A stretch of 64,000 nt of DNA, taken from Falsiroseomonas oleicola (GTDB lineage Bacteria; Pseudomonadota; Alphaproteobacteria; Acetobacterales; Acetobacteraceae). Made by a program: the position numbers and the translations under genes. The notes beneath the pieces were generated by a model. It was not told the origin of the DNA. It did no database searches and was given only the letters and a program-made list of their open reading frames with translations. The stretch lies in contig NZ_JAERQM010000004.1 in assembly GCF_019029495.1 (NCBI RefSeq), positions 497,975 through 561,974 of the forward strand, given 5' to 3'. Position 1 is the first letter of the stretch; the number at the start of each line of letters is the position of its first letter. This document shows, piece after piece, positions 1 to 8,295 of this stretch.

Positions 1-1347
1 ATCCTCCGGCCATTGCGCCGCCTCGGCGCAGGCGGCGCGGATCACCCAGGCGCCGATCGGTACGATCAGCCCGGTCTCCTCCGCCAGCGGGATGAATTCG
101 ACCGGCGGGATCATGCCGCGAGTCGGATGCGGCCAGCGCAGCAGCGCCTCGAATCCGACAAGCTTCTGGTCGCGCAGGCGGCGTTGTGGCTGGTAGTGCA
201 GGACCAGGGCTTCCTCGGCGATGGCCTGGCGCAGGTCGGCCTCCGTCTCCCGCCGCCAGCGCACCGCCTCATCCATCGCCGGCTCGAAACCGCGGATCGT
301 CGGCCCCGGCTGGTTGCGGGCGGCGGAAAGCGCCGCCTCGGCGCGGGTCAGCAGCAGCTCCGCCTCCACCCCATCCTGCGGCGCGATCGCCAGGCCGAGT
401 TCCACCGACAGCGCCTGGCCGGGGCCGCCGGGCAGGGGGAGGGGCTCCGCCAGGGCATTGGCCAGGCGTTCCGCGAGGCTCAGCGCATCCTCTTCCCCGG
501 CGATCGCGGTCTGCACCACGGCGAATCGGTCGGCGGAAAGCCGCGCCACCGTGTCGTCCCGCCGCACCAGGCTGCGCAGCCGCCGGGCGAGTGCTGCCAG
601 CACGGCATCGCCGTTGGCGCGGCCATGCAGCGCGTTGAAGTCGCGGAAGCCGCGCAGGTTCAGCACCAGCACGCCGACCTGTTGATGCGCCGCGCGTGCC
701 GCCGTCAGCGTCAGGGCCAGGCGGTCCCGCAGCTCGGCATGGGTGGCGAGGCCGGTCAGTGCATCGTGCCGCAGCAGATGGCGGGCGCGGGCGGCGGCCG
801 CCTCGGCGCGCCGGCCGCGCTGGCCGAGCCAGACCAGCAGGCCGAGGGTGATGGCGCCGAAGAGCGCGATGCTGAGCTGGGCGGTGCGGAAGGCCTCGCG
901 AAGCTGCGCGCGCCGCCCGGTCTCCCGCAGCGCGGCCACCAGATGGCCGGCCTCACCCTCGGCATCCGTCACCGCCACTGTCACCCGCGCCGCGCCGCGC
1001 CCCGGGCCGCCGGCACTGCCGCTATCGGTGACCAGCGCACCGTCACTGCCGACCAGCTCGATTCGGGCGAATTCGGGCGGCAAGGGCACCGCCCGCAGCC
1101 GCGCCACGTCATCGGCGGTCGCGGGCGCGCCGCGCAGCGCCGCGGGCAGCGTGGGATGCGCCCGCAACAGGTCCTGGGCGAGCTGCGCGCTCCAGGCCTG
1201 GGCGGCGTTGTGCAGCAGCCGGTCGAGCAGCATCTGGTTGACGCCCACCCCCGCCAGGGTGAGCAGAAGCGCGCCGAGGCTGAGCCACAGCAGCAGCCGC
1301 TGGACCGTGTCGGTGGGGGTGTTAGCGGTATACGCTTGCCGGGCCAT
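1..1347 (-). CDS. GGDEF-EAL domain protein, 3' end outside the window
   Basis: Membrane-anchored cyclic-di-GMP protein. 449 codons are open from the ATG at 1347 to the window edge, so the C-terminal part of the EAL domain is missing here. TM helices lie at about residues 17-37 and 155-176, with a small periplasmic loop of about 115 residues between them. A GGDEF domain follows (DALTGL at 195-200), but its catalytic signature reads SADRF (271-275) instead of GGDEF. The EAL domain starts near 370 and keeps its first signature, GFEALLRW (E400). The cyclase site therefore looks dead, and a phosphodiesterase or c-di-GMP-binding role is more likely. The remaining EAL metal ligands lie beyond the window. 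Confidence 0.88.
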   Translation of the reverse strand, partial: MARQAYTANTPTDTVQRLLLWLSLGALLLTLAGVGVNQMLLDRLLHNAAQAWSAQLAQDLLRAHPTLPAALRGAPATADDVARLRAVPLPPEFARIELVGSDGALVTDSGSAGGPGRGAARVTVAVTDAEGEAGHLVAALRETGRRAQLREAFRTAQLSIALFGAITLGLLVWLGQRGRRAEAAAARARHLLRHDALTGLATHAELRDRLALTLTAARAAHQQVGVLVLNLRGFRDFNALHGRANGDAVLAALARRLRSLVRRDDTVARLSADRFAVVQTAIAGEEDALSLAERLANALAEPLPLPGGPGQALSVELGLAIAPQDGVEAELLLTRAEAALSAARNQPGPTIRGFEPAMDEAVRWRRETEADLRQAIAEEALVLHYQPQRRLRDQKLVGFEALLRWPHPTRGMIPPVEFIPLAEETGLIVPIGAWVIRAACAEAAQWPED

Positions 1348-1528
1348 GCGGGGATTGTGCACCGCATTGATGAACCCGGTATTGAAACGCGGCGCGTTGC
1401 CCCCATCCGGCACGCCGCATCGGGGGCCGCATTTGCCGCCGCCCATCCCCGGCCGTTATAGCAGCGCCGAGACCAGCGCCGGTGGCCGGGACCCAACCCC
1501 GCCCCGCCCGATGACGGAGACCGAGGCC

Positions 1529-2278
1529 ATGGCGGGCCATTCGCACGCGAAGAACATCATGCACCGCAAGGCGGCGCAGGGGGCCAAGAAGGCCGCGGCC
1601 TTCGGCAAGATGATCCGGGAGATCACGGTCAGCGCGAAGCAGGGCCTGCCCGACCCGGCGATGAACCCGCGCCTGCGCGCCGCGGTGAAGGCGGCGCTGG
1701 TGGCGAACATGACGCGCGACACCATCGACCGTGCCATCAAGCGCGCCGCCACCGCCGGGGTGGGCGAGGATTATGTGGAGATGCGCTATGAGGGCTACGG
1801 CCCCTATGGCATCGCCGTGATCGTCGAGGCGCTGACCGACAACCGCAACCGCACCGGCGGTGACCTGCGCTCCATCTTCGCGAAGAATGGCGGCGCGCTC
1901 GGTGAGACCAATTCGGTGGCCTTCCAGTTCGAGCGCAAGGGCGTGCTGCGCTACCCGGCCTCCGCCGCCGATGCCGACACCATGCTGGAAGCCGCCATCG
2001 AGGCCGGGGCCGGCGACGTGGACAGCAGCGAGGACGGCCACGAAATCTCCTGCGCCGTCGAGGATTTCGCCGCCGTGCGCGATGCGCTGGAGCAGAAATT
2101 CGGCACCGCCGAGGCCGGCAAGCTGGAATGGTGGCCCAGCACCACCATCGACCTGGACGAGGAGAAGGCGCGGGAGGTGCTGAAGCTGCTCGACATCCTC
2201 GACGACCATGACGACGTCCAGAACGTCTATGCGAATTTCGAGGTGGATGCGGCGGCGCTGGAGCGGCTTTCCGCCTGA
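1529..2278 (+). CDS. yebC: YebC/PmpR family protein (TACO1-like)
   Basis: 249-residue member of the YebC/TACO1 family, annotated in bacteria as transcriptional regulator PmpR and also linked to translation of difficult stretches. It opens with the family hallmark [17 protein letters not shown], followed by [16 protein letters not shown] and the acidic region [20 protein letters not shown] chose the ATG at 1529 because the family begins MAGHS; an in-frame ATG at 1511 would add six non-conserved residues. The length is standard. It is a single gene, followed by an unusual repeat-rich intergenic stretch. Confidence 0.95.
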   Translation: MAGHSHAKNIMHRKAAQGAKKAAAFGKMIREITVSAKQGLPDPAMNPRLRAAVKAALVANMTRDTIDRAIKRAATAGVGEDYVEMRYEGYGPYGIAVIVEALTDNRNRTGGDLRSIFAKNGGALGETNSVAFQFERKGVLRYPASAADADTMLEAAIEAGAGDVDSSEDGHEISCAVEDFAAVRDALEQKFGTAEAGKLEWWPSTTIDLDEEKAREVLKLLDILDDHDDVQNVYANFEVDAAALERLSA

Positions 2279-2304
2279 GGCCACGCTTTTCGGCGCCTGC
2301 CCCG

Positions 2305-2343
2305 CATCAATGGGGCATCAATGGGGTATCACGACGTCGTGAT
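2305..2343. repeat. 11-bp tandem repeat plus 16-bp perfect palindrome
   Basis: CATCAATGGGG occurs twice back to back (2305-2315 and 2316-2326). It is followed by the perfect palindrome ATCACGACGTCGTGAT (2328-2343). The block lies about 27 bp after yebC and 85 bp before the next small gene. No T-run follows, so a classical terminator is unlikely. It could be a regulator site for the small membrane protein gene or a structured yebC 3' end. Confidence 0.6.
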
Positions 2344-2428
2344 GCCCTGAACTCCCAGGCGCATGGGGCGATCTGTTCTCAACCGCGACGATGACAATCG
2401 GCGGGAGACAGAGACGGAATTGCCGAAG

Positions 2429-2572
2429 ATGAGTCGCAACCTGCTTTACCCCGTCATCGGCGTGCTGCTGATCGCGGTCGGCGCCCTCGGCTACTGGGCG
2501 TACCAGGAGCAGAATCGCAGCGGTGTCGAGATGAACGTCGGTGGGCGCAGCCTGACGATCGAGACGCGCTGA
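2429..2572 (+). CDS. small single-pass membrane protein, unknown function
   Basis: 47 residues from the ATG at 2429 (MSRNLLYPVIGVLLIA...). One hydrophobic helix at about 5-24 is followed by a polar tail (YQEQNRSGVEMNVGGRSLTIETR). The organisation is that of small one-helix alphaproteobacterial proteins with a short exported or cytosolic tail. An upstream in-frame ATG at 2363 would add 22 charged residues that do not look like part of the protein. No function can be inferred. It sits downstream of the repeat/palindrome block and upstream of another small membrane protein gene. Confidence 0.6.
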   Translation: MSRNLLYPVIGVLLIAVGALGYWAYQEQNRSGVEMNVGGRSLTIETR

Positions 2573-2664
2573 GGCGGGCGGGCGCCTGATCGCCCGCCAT
2601 ATCACCCAGCCGACCGGCCCGGGCCTTCGCCTGGCGCTTGAAGATAACAAGAAGGCGCATCACC

Positions 2665-2826
2665 ATGCTCGGCACCATCCTCATCATCGTGCTTATCCTG
2701 GTTCTCCTCGGCGGCGTCAGCGGACGTTTCGGCGGCTATGGCTATGGCTATGGCCATGGCAGCATGGGGCTGCTCGGCACCGTGCTGGTTATCGTCGTGA
2801 TCCTGCTGCTGCTCGGCCGCATCTGA
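2665..2826 (+). CDS. DUF3309-like small membrane protein
   Basis: 53 residues with two hydrophobic helices (MLGTILIIVLILVLLGG and LLGTVLVIVVILLLLGRI) joined by a Gly-Tyr-rich linker, GGYGYGYGHG. The pattern MLGTIL...LLLLGRI matches the DUF3309 family of tiny membrane proteins of unknown function, often stress-associated in proteobacteria. The ATG at 2665 is used because the family begins MLGT; the longer reading from 2638 adds a basic leader. The family match is from memory of the motif. Confidence 0.7.
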   Translation: MLGTILIIVLILVLLGGVSGRFGGYGYGYGHGSMGLLGTVLVIVVILLLLGRI

Positions 2827-2917
2827 GACACCGGTTGCATCCCGGCTTGGCATAAGGGGGGATCAAGGGCACATAGCCGGGCAAGGGCCGCGTTGGCCCA
2901 AATCCGGAGGAAGCAAG

Positions 2918-3892
2918 ATGACCCTGATCCCGCGCCGCGCCGCGCTCGGCCTGCCGTTCCTGGCCCTCGCCGCACCTGCCCTGGCCCAGACAGCCGCCTG
3001 GCCCTCGCGCCCCGTTCGCCTCGTGGTGCCCTATGCGCCGGGTGGGACCACCGATGTGATGGCCAGGCTGGTCGCGGAACGGTTGGGGCCGAAGCTCGGC
3101 CAGCCCATGGTGGTGGAAAACCGGCCCGGCGCCGGCGCCACCATCGGCGCCGCCATGGTGGCGCAGTCGGAGCCGGATGGGCTGACGCTGCTGATGTCGA
3201 ACAGCGGTTCGCATGGCGTCTCGCCCAGCCTCTATCCCAACCTGTCCTATGACCCGATGCGGGACTTCACCCATGTGGCGCTGGTCGTCGCCAGCCCCTC
3301 GGTGCTCGTGGTGACGAAGAACCATCCGGCCCAGAACCTGGAACAGTTCATCGCCCATGTCCGGCGCGCCGGGGAGATCGACTTCGCCGTCTCCGGCATC
3401 GGCAGTTCCAGCCACCTGACCGGGGTCCGGCTCGGCATGGCGCTGGGCATCCGGGTGACGGCGGTGCCCTATCGCGGGGCCGGCCCGGCGATGACGGACA
3501 CCATCGCGGGCGTGGTTCCGGCGATGATGGACAGCCTGCCCTCCGCCGCGCAGCACATCGTCAATGGCAGCGTGCGCGCCATCGCGGTGTCTTCCGCCAC
3601 CCGCTCCGGGCGCTTTCCGGATCTGCCGACGCTGAAGGAGAGTGGGGTGGATGTGGTGAATTCCGCCTGGTTCGGCATTTCCGGCCCGGCCGGCCTGCCG
3701 GCGCCGATCGTGGCACGGCTCGCCACCGCGATCCGCGAAGTGCTGACCGACCCCTCCATCCTGACCCGATTCGAGGACCTGACCGGCGCGCCTCCGCCTG
3801 AAAGCACGCCGGAAAGCTACACGGCCTTCGTGCGGTCGGAGATCGCGGGCTTTGCCCCGATCGTGCGGGCGGCGGGGATCGAGGCGCGGTAG
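2918..3892 (+). CDS. Bug-family (TctC-like) tripartite tricarboxylate receptor
   Basis: 324-residue periplasmic solute receptor of the Bug/TctC family. It has a signal peptide (RRAALGLPFLALAAPALAQ, cleavage after about residue 24), then the typical N-terminus WPSRPVRLVVPYAPGGTTDVMAR and VVENRPGAGATIG, which form the carboxylate-binding site. A good RBS, GGAGGAAG, lies 4 bp before the ATG. The substrate cannot be read from sequence; the family binds small carboxylates and aromatic acids. No TctA/TctB membrane partners lie in the window, as is common for these orphan receptors. It converges on the gene at 3894-4880. Confidence 0.93.
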   Translation: MTLIPRRAALGLPFLALAAPALAQTAAWPSRPVRLVVPYAPGGTTDVMARLVAERLGPKLGQPMVVENRPGAGATIGAAMVAQSEPDGLTLLMSNSGSHGVSPSLYPNLSYDPMRDFTHVALVVASPSVLVVTKNHPAQNLEQFIAHVRRAGEIDFAVSGIGSSSHLTGVRLGMALGIRVTAVPYRGAGPAMTDTIAGVVPAMMDSLPSAAQHIVNGSVRAIAVSSATRSGRFPDLPTLKESGVDVVNSAWFGISGPAGLPAPIVARLATAIREVLTDPSILTRFEDLTGAPPPESTPESYTAFVRSEIAGFAPIVRAAGIEAR

Positions 3893-3893
3893 C

Positions 3894-4880
3894 TCAGCTT
3901 CCCCCCACGCCCTCGGCAAACACCTCCGCCACCTCCAGCTTCCGGCGCGACAGGTGCTGGGTGTGGGACCAGCGGCAGATCGCCTCCAGCTCCTTCCGGT
4001 TGGCGGCGATGCCGTAGGTCCAGGGGTCGGGGCCGAGCAGCGCCTTGGTGGCGGCCCATTCCTCCGCATGGAAGGGCAGCATCTGCGTCAGAGAGGAATG
4101 GCGCAGATCGGCCTCGATATCCGCCAGCGCCAGGCGCTTCGCCTCGGCGAAGGCGTCATACAGGCGCGGTGCCAGGGACGGGTCGCGGTCCAGAACCTCA
4201 CGCCGGATACCCATCAGGTGCATGATCGGGTGGAAGCCGGTGCGGCGGTGCCAGGCCTGGGCGGCGGCGCGCGGATCGGGGAACAGGCGCACCACGCGGG
4301 GGTCGCCGGCCGCGAAGGCCAGGGGCTCGGTGGGCGACAGGATGGCGTCGATCTCGCCGGCCAGCAGCGCGGCGTTCAGCGTCGCGCCCTCGCCCAGCGG
4401 CCGCACATCCATCTCCGGCGGCAGTTCCAGCTTCAGGCGTTCCTTGCGCCCGGCCGCATTGGTGCCCGCCGTGCGCCAGGCGATGCCGTTCACATCGACG
4501 CCGTGGTCGTCGCCCAGAATGCCGCGCAGCCAGAGGCCGAGCGTCATCTGGTATTCCGGAATGCCGACGCGCCTTCCTTCCAGGTCCTTCGCCGTGGCGA
4601 TGCCCGCATCGGCGCGGAGATAGATGCAGCCATGGCGGAAGGCGCGGGAGACGAAGGCGGGGATCGCCGCATAGGCGGCCTCGCCGCGCGAGACCTGCAA
4701 CAGGTGGGAGGAGAGCGACAGCTCCGTCACATCGAATTCCGCGCGGGAAAAGGCGCGCGGAAAGCTCTGCTCCGAATGGATCGGCACATGCACCAGCCGC
4801 ACGCCCGGGATCCGCACGCGCCCATCGAACAGGGCGCGCACGCGGTCATAGGGCGCGCAGGCGACGGTAAGGGTCAGCAA
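3894..4880 (-). CDS. 4,5-dihydroxyphthalate decarboxylase-like / periplasmic-binding-fold protein
   Basis: 328 residues resembling the Pht5-type 4,5-dihydroxyphthalate decarboxylase group, which shares the type-2 periplasmic-binding fold with NMT1/ThiY-like proteins. Seen: MLTLTVACAPYDRVRALFDG at the start, FDVTELSLSSHL, AYAAIPAFVSRAFRHGCIYLR, DLEGRRVGIPEYQMT and a late GFHPIMHLMGIRR. There is no signal peptide, so it is probably cytosolic. The start is a TTG at 4880, four bases after the upstream Bug gene's stop, with a Shine-Dalgarno-like AGGCGG inside that gene's 3' end, which points to translational coupling. A ring decarboxylase role is inferred from homologue annotation only; it could equally be a ligand-binding protein. 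Confidence 0.8.
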   Translation of the reverse strand: MLTLTVACAPYDRVRALFDGRVRIPGVRLVHVPIHSEQSFPRAFSRAEFDVTELSLSSHLLQVSRGEAAYAAIPAFVSRAFRHGCIYLRADAGIATAKDLEGRRVGIPEYQMTLGLWLRGILGDDHGVDVNGIAWRTAGTNAAGRKERLKLELPPEMDVRPLGEGATLNAALLAGEIDAILSPTEPLAFAAGDPRVVRLFPDPRAAAQAWHRRTGFHPIMHLMGIRREVLDRDPSLAPRLYDAFAEAKRLALADIEADLRHSSLTQMLPFHAEEWAATKALLGPDPWTYGIAANRKELEAICRWSHTQHLSRRKLEVAEVFAEGVGGS

Positions 4881-4884
4881 GCGC

Positions 4885-5868
4885 TCAATCCGCCTTGATG
4901 CCGGCGCGGCCGATCAGCACCCGGAAACGCTCCAGCTCGCTGGCGATCAATGCCCGAAAGGCCTCGGGCGTGCGGGGCGCGGCATCGGCGCCCTCCGTCA
5001 CCAGCCGCGCCTTCAGGTCGGCATCGCCCAGCAGCCCGTTCACCGCGGTATTGATGCGGGCCACAACCTCCGGCGGCGTCGCGGCGGGGGCCACCAGCCC
5101 GTGCCACTGCACCACCTCGAAGCCCGGCAATGCGTTGGCCGCGATGGCGGGAATGCCGGGCAGCGCGTCGGAAGGGGTCAGCGCGCTCATCCCCAGGCCC
5201 AGCAGGCGGCCATCGCGGATCGAGGGCAGCACCACCGGGGCGCCCGCGAAGCTCGCCTTCAACCGCCCGGCCATCAGGTCCGCCAGCATCGGGCCATTGC
5301 CGCGATAGGGCACATGCACCAGCTCGATGCCTGCCGCGTCGCAGAAGGCGGCCATGGTGATGTGGGACGCCGCGCCATTGCCGGCGCTGCCATATTCCAG
5401 GCTGCCCGGATTGGCCTTGGCCAGCGCGATGAATTCCGCCGCCGTGCGCGCCTGGACCGAGGGATGGATGGTCAGGATGGAGGGCAGGGTGGCGACCAGG
5501 GCGACGGGCGCGAAGTCGCGCAGCACGTCATAGGGGTTGTTCGGATAGATCCAGGGATTTACCGCCAGCGTGCCGACATGGCCCCACATCAGCGTGTGGC
5601 CATCGGCCGGCGCGCGGGCCACCACCATGGCGCCCACCGTGCCGCCGGCGCCGCCGCGATTCTCCACCACCACGGGGTGGCCGCCCAGCGCCTGTTGCAG
5701 CTTCAGCGCCACCGGCCGCGCCAGCAGGTCGTTCGAACCGCCGGGCGGGAAGGGCACCACGATGGTGATCGGCCGCGACGGCCAGGGTGCCTGCGCCAGC
5801 GCCGGCGCGGCGAGGGGCGCCAGGCCGAGCAGGGAGGAGGCTTGGATCAGGCTGCGGCGTGTCGGCAT
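4885..5868 (-). CDS. Bug-family tripartite tricarboxylate receptor
   Basis: 327 residues with a signal peptide (MPTRRSLIQASSLLGLAPLAAPALAQ), then APWPSRPITIVVPFPPGGSNDLLARP and VVENRGGAGGTVGAM, the Bug-family ligand-binding landmarks. It is the first gene of a two-gene minus-strand operon with the dihydroxyphthalate-decarboxylase-like gene (gap 4 bp). That coupling suggests a receptor and an enzyme for the same aromatic or carboxylic acid, but the ligand is not known. It is divergent from the DapA-family gene across 173 bp. Confidence 0.93.
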   Translation of the reverse strand: MPTRRSLIQASSLLGLAPLAAPALAQAPWPSRPITIVVPFPPGGSNDLLARPVALKLQQALGGHPVVVENRGGAGGTVGAMVVARAPADGHTLMWGHVGTLAVNPWIYPNNPYDVLRDFAPVALVATLPSILTIHPSVQARTAAEFIALAKANPGSLEYGSAGNGAASHITMAAFCDAAGIELVHVPYRGNGPMLADLMAGRLKASFAGAPVVLPSIRDGRLLGLGMSALTPSDALPGIPAIAANALPGFEVVQWHGLVAPAATPPEVVARINTAVNGLLGDADLKARLVTEGADAAPRTPEAFRALIASELERFRVLIGRAGIKAD

Positions 5869-6041
5869 GGGACGATCCTTGGGCGATGATTTGTCGCTAC
5901 AATTGCGCGTGCGCTGCCGTTCCGGAAGGGGCAGGTCCCAAATGGCGGAAGCTTTTGCCGCGCCACCTTCCGCATCACAGCCCGATACCGCAGCGCGAAA
6001 TCCTGTTGTAGGCTGCCTGTCATCCTGCTGGAGAACGGCCG
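5869..6041. promoter_or_regulatory. divergent promoter region
   Basis: 173 bp between the minus-strand Bug operon and the plus-strand DapA-family gene. It holds a short inverted repeat TTGT-CGCT-ACAA (5891-5902), close to the minus-strand start. TTGTN4ACAA resembles sites of some one-component regulators, but a 4-bp arm is short enough to be chance. Confidence 0.3.
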
Positions 6042-6986
6042 ATGACCAAGATGCGGATCGAGGGGTCCTTCGTTGCCCTCATCACCCCCTTCAATGCCGA
6101 TGGCAGCGTCGATTTCGGCGGCTTCCGCACCCTGCTGAACTGGCAGGCGGCGCAGGGCACCTCCGCCGTGCTCATCATGGGCTCGACCGGGGAGGTCTCC
6201 ATGCTGACGCCGGAGGAACGGCGCGAGATCGTCGAGAAGACCGCCGCGATGAAGCCGGGCAACATGAAGATGTTCTACGGCTGCACCGGCACCAGCACGG
6301 CGGCGACCATCGCCTATCTGAAGCACGCCAAGGCGGCCGGTGCCGATGGCGCGATCCTGGCCGCGCCCGCCTATATCTGCGCGCCGGAGGATGACATCGA
6401 GGCCTTCTTCGCCGAATGCGCCGATGCGGTGGAATTGCCGATCGGCATCTATAACAACCCGCCGCGGGTGAAGTCCGACCTGCATTGGGACCATCTGCTG
6501 CGGCTGATGAAGCACCCGAACATCGTGGTGCTGAAGGAAAGCACCACCCGCGTCGGCCAGGTGGCGCAGGTCTGCGCGGCGCTGCCGGATGCGACCATCA
6601 TGTGCTGCGACAGCCCCAATCTCGGCCTGGTGGTGCCCACCATGTCGCTCGGCGGCCATGGCACCGCGAACATGACCGGCAATATCGACCCGGCCGGCCT
6701 CGCGCTGCTGTCGACGCCCTGGAAGGACCCGGCGCAGTCGGTGGTGTTCCGGGACACCTATCTGCGGCTGCTGCCGCTGCTGCACTTCACCTATTCGGCC
6801 ATCAACCCGGTGGCGGTGAAGTCGCTGATGAAGGCGGTGGGGCTGCCGGCGGGCGATCTGCGCCGGCCGCTGACCGGGCTGAAGCCGGACCATCTGGCCA
6901 AGGGCCTCGCCATCGTCCGCGCGCTGGGCCTCGACAGCCAGTATGGCTGGAAGTCCGCGCCCGGCCTGCCGATGGCCGCGGAGTAA
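6042..6986 (+). CDS. dihydrodipicolinate synthase family (DapA-like) aldolase/lyase
   Basis: 314-residue class I Schiff-base enzyme of the DHDPS/NAL superfamily (TIM barrel). Landmarks: FVALITPF near the N-terminus, GSTGE at 47-51 for the substrate carboxylate, the catalytic tyrosine in IYNNP (Y137) and the Schiff-base lysine in VVLKEST (K165). All key residues are present, so it should be an active pyruvate-type aldolase or lyase. Its location beside Bug-receptor and sulfite-oxidase genes, rather than in a lysine locus, leaves its substrate open (DHDPS, 4-hydroxy-2-oxoglutarate or sugar-acid lyase). The downstream gene starts 7 bp after the stop and in the same reading frame. Confidence 0.9.
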   Translation: MTKMRIEGSFVALITPFNADGSVDFGGFRTLLNWQAAQGTSAVLIMGSTGEVSMLTPEERREIVEKTAAMKPGNMKMFYGCTGTSTAATIAYLKHAKAAGADGAILAAPAYICAPEDDIEAFFAECADAVELPIGIYNNPPRVKSDLHWDHLLRLMKHPNIVVLKESTTRVGQVAQVCAALPDATIMCCDSPNLGLVVPTMSLGGHGTANMTGNIDPAGLALLSTPWKDPAQSVVFRDTYLRLLPLLHFTYSAINPVAVKSLMKAVGLPAGDLRRPLTGLKPDHLAKGLAIVRALGLDSQYGWKSAPGLPMAAE

Positions 6987-6992
6987 CGCCGC

Positions 6993-8225
6993 TTGACGCC
7001 AAAGGGGATGGTGCCAACGGGGTTGGCGCGCTGGCAGGCGGCGCTCGGAGCATCCATCCCCTTCGCGGCGCATCTGCCGGAAGGGCTGGTGCCGGCGCTG
7101 CTGGAACGCCCCGTCGCCGTGCCCGGCAGCCATCCGCTGGACTGGCCGGGCAAGCAGGCGCTGGCGGTGCATGATAGCGCACCGCTCTGCGCCGAGACGC
7201 CGGAGGCGCTGCTGGATGAGGCGGTCACCTCCGCCGCGGCGATGTTCGTCCGCAACAATGGCGGCATCCCGCCGGAGCCCGCCGATCCCGATGCCTGGTC
7301 CTTCACCGTGGATGGGGAGGTGCAGGCACCGCTGCGGCTGACGGTGGCGGAGCTTGCCGCGCGTTTCCGGGTGGTGACCCTGCAATTGCAGTTGGAATGC
7401 GGCGGCAATGGCCGCGCCTTCCACATGCCCGCCGCGCGGGGCAATCCCTGGCGCCAGGGGGCGATCAGCAATGGCGCATGGACAGGGGTGCGGCTGCGGG
7501 ATGTGCTGCTGGCGGCCGGGCTGAAGGACAGCGCCGCCTATACCGGCCACTACGGCGCCGATCCGCATCTGTCGGGATCGAGCCAGCCCGCGATCTCTCG
7601 CGGCATGCGTATCGCCAAGGCGATGGATGAGACGACGCTGCTGGCCTTCCGGCTGAATGGCGAACCCATCCCGCATCTGCATGGCGCGCCGCTGCGGCTG
7701 GTGGTGCCGGGCTGGCCCGGCAGCCTAAGCCAGAAGTGGTTGACCCGCATCTGGGTCCGCGATCGGCCGCATGACGGGCCAGGGATGGGAGGCACCAGCT
7801 ACCGCATCCCGGCGCGGCCGATCGAGCCGGGTCAGGCGCATGACGGCGCGGATTTCGTGGAGCTGGAGAGCATGCCCGTGCGCTCCATCCTGTCCTCCCA
7901 TGCCCATGGGGCAAGGCTGCCGGCGGGGACGCGCACGCTGGATCTGCGCGGCGCCGCCTGGGCCGGTGACCTGACGGTGCGGCGGATGGAGGTCAGCCGG
8001 GATTTTGGCGCGAGCTGGCAGGACATGGACTTCGCCGAACCGGCCAACCGCCATGCCTGGCAGCGCTGGACGGGCCAGGTCGACCTGCCGGCGGATGGCT
8101 ATTACGAGATCTGGTATCGCGCCACGGACAGCGAAGGCCGGACACAGCCGCTGCATGCGACGAACTGGAATCCGCAGGGCTATGCCGCCAACCCCCTGGG
8201 CCGCAGCGGCTTGTTGATCGGCTGA
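6993..8225 (+). CDS. sulfite oxidase-family molybdopterin protein without Tat signal
   Basis: 410 residues: an oxidoreductase molybdopterin-binding domain (about 75-270) with the molybdenum-ligand cysteine in QLECGGNGR (C136), then the Mo-co dimerisation domain (about 285-405; YYEIWYRATDSEGRTQP). It is very similar to the next gene over almost its whole length, so the two are tandem duplicates. Unlike its neighbour it has no twin-arginine motif: the N-terminus MTPKGMVPTGLARW leads straight into the region aligned with the end of the neighbour's signal. The start is TTG 6993 or ATG 7008. An in-frame TAA at 6984-6986 rules out a longer N-terminus. Export is therefore doubtful; the protein may be cytosolic or exported with a partner. 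Confidence 0.85.
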   Translation: MTPKGMVPTGLARWQAALGASIPFAAHLPEGLVPALLERPVAVPGSHPLDWPGKQALAVHDSAPLCAETPEALLDEAVTSAAAMFVRNNGGIPPEPADPDAWSFTVDGEVQAPLRLTVAELAARFRVVTLQLQLECGGNGRAFHMPAARGNPWRQGAISNGAWTGVRLRDVLLAAGLKDSAAYTGHYGADPHLSGSSQPAISRGMRIAKAMDETTLLAFRLNGEPIPHLHGAPLRLVVPGWPGSLSQKWLTRIWVRDRPHDGPGMGGTSYRIPARPIEPGQAHDGADFVELESMPVRSILSSHAHGARLPAGTRTLDLRGAAWAGDLTVRRMEVSRDFGASWQDMDFAEPANRHAWQRWTGQVDLPADGYYEIWYRATDSEGRTQPLHATNWNPQGYAANPLGRSGLLIG

Positions 8226-8295
8226 TCGCGATCGTCCCTTGTGCCGATGGGGGGCGTGGTCAATTCTTCCACCAACGACAACGGAGGAAGCAGCC

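Noticed and set aside
13..1461. Plus-strand open frame at the left edge
   Set aside because: The opposite strand encodes a consistent TM-GGDEF-EAL protein over the same span.
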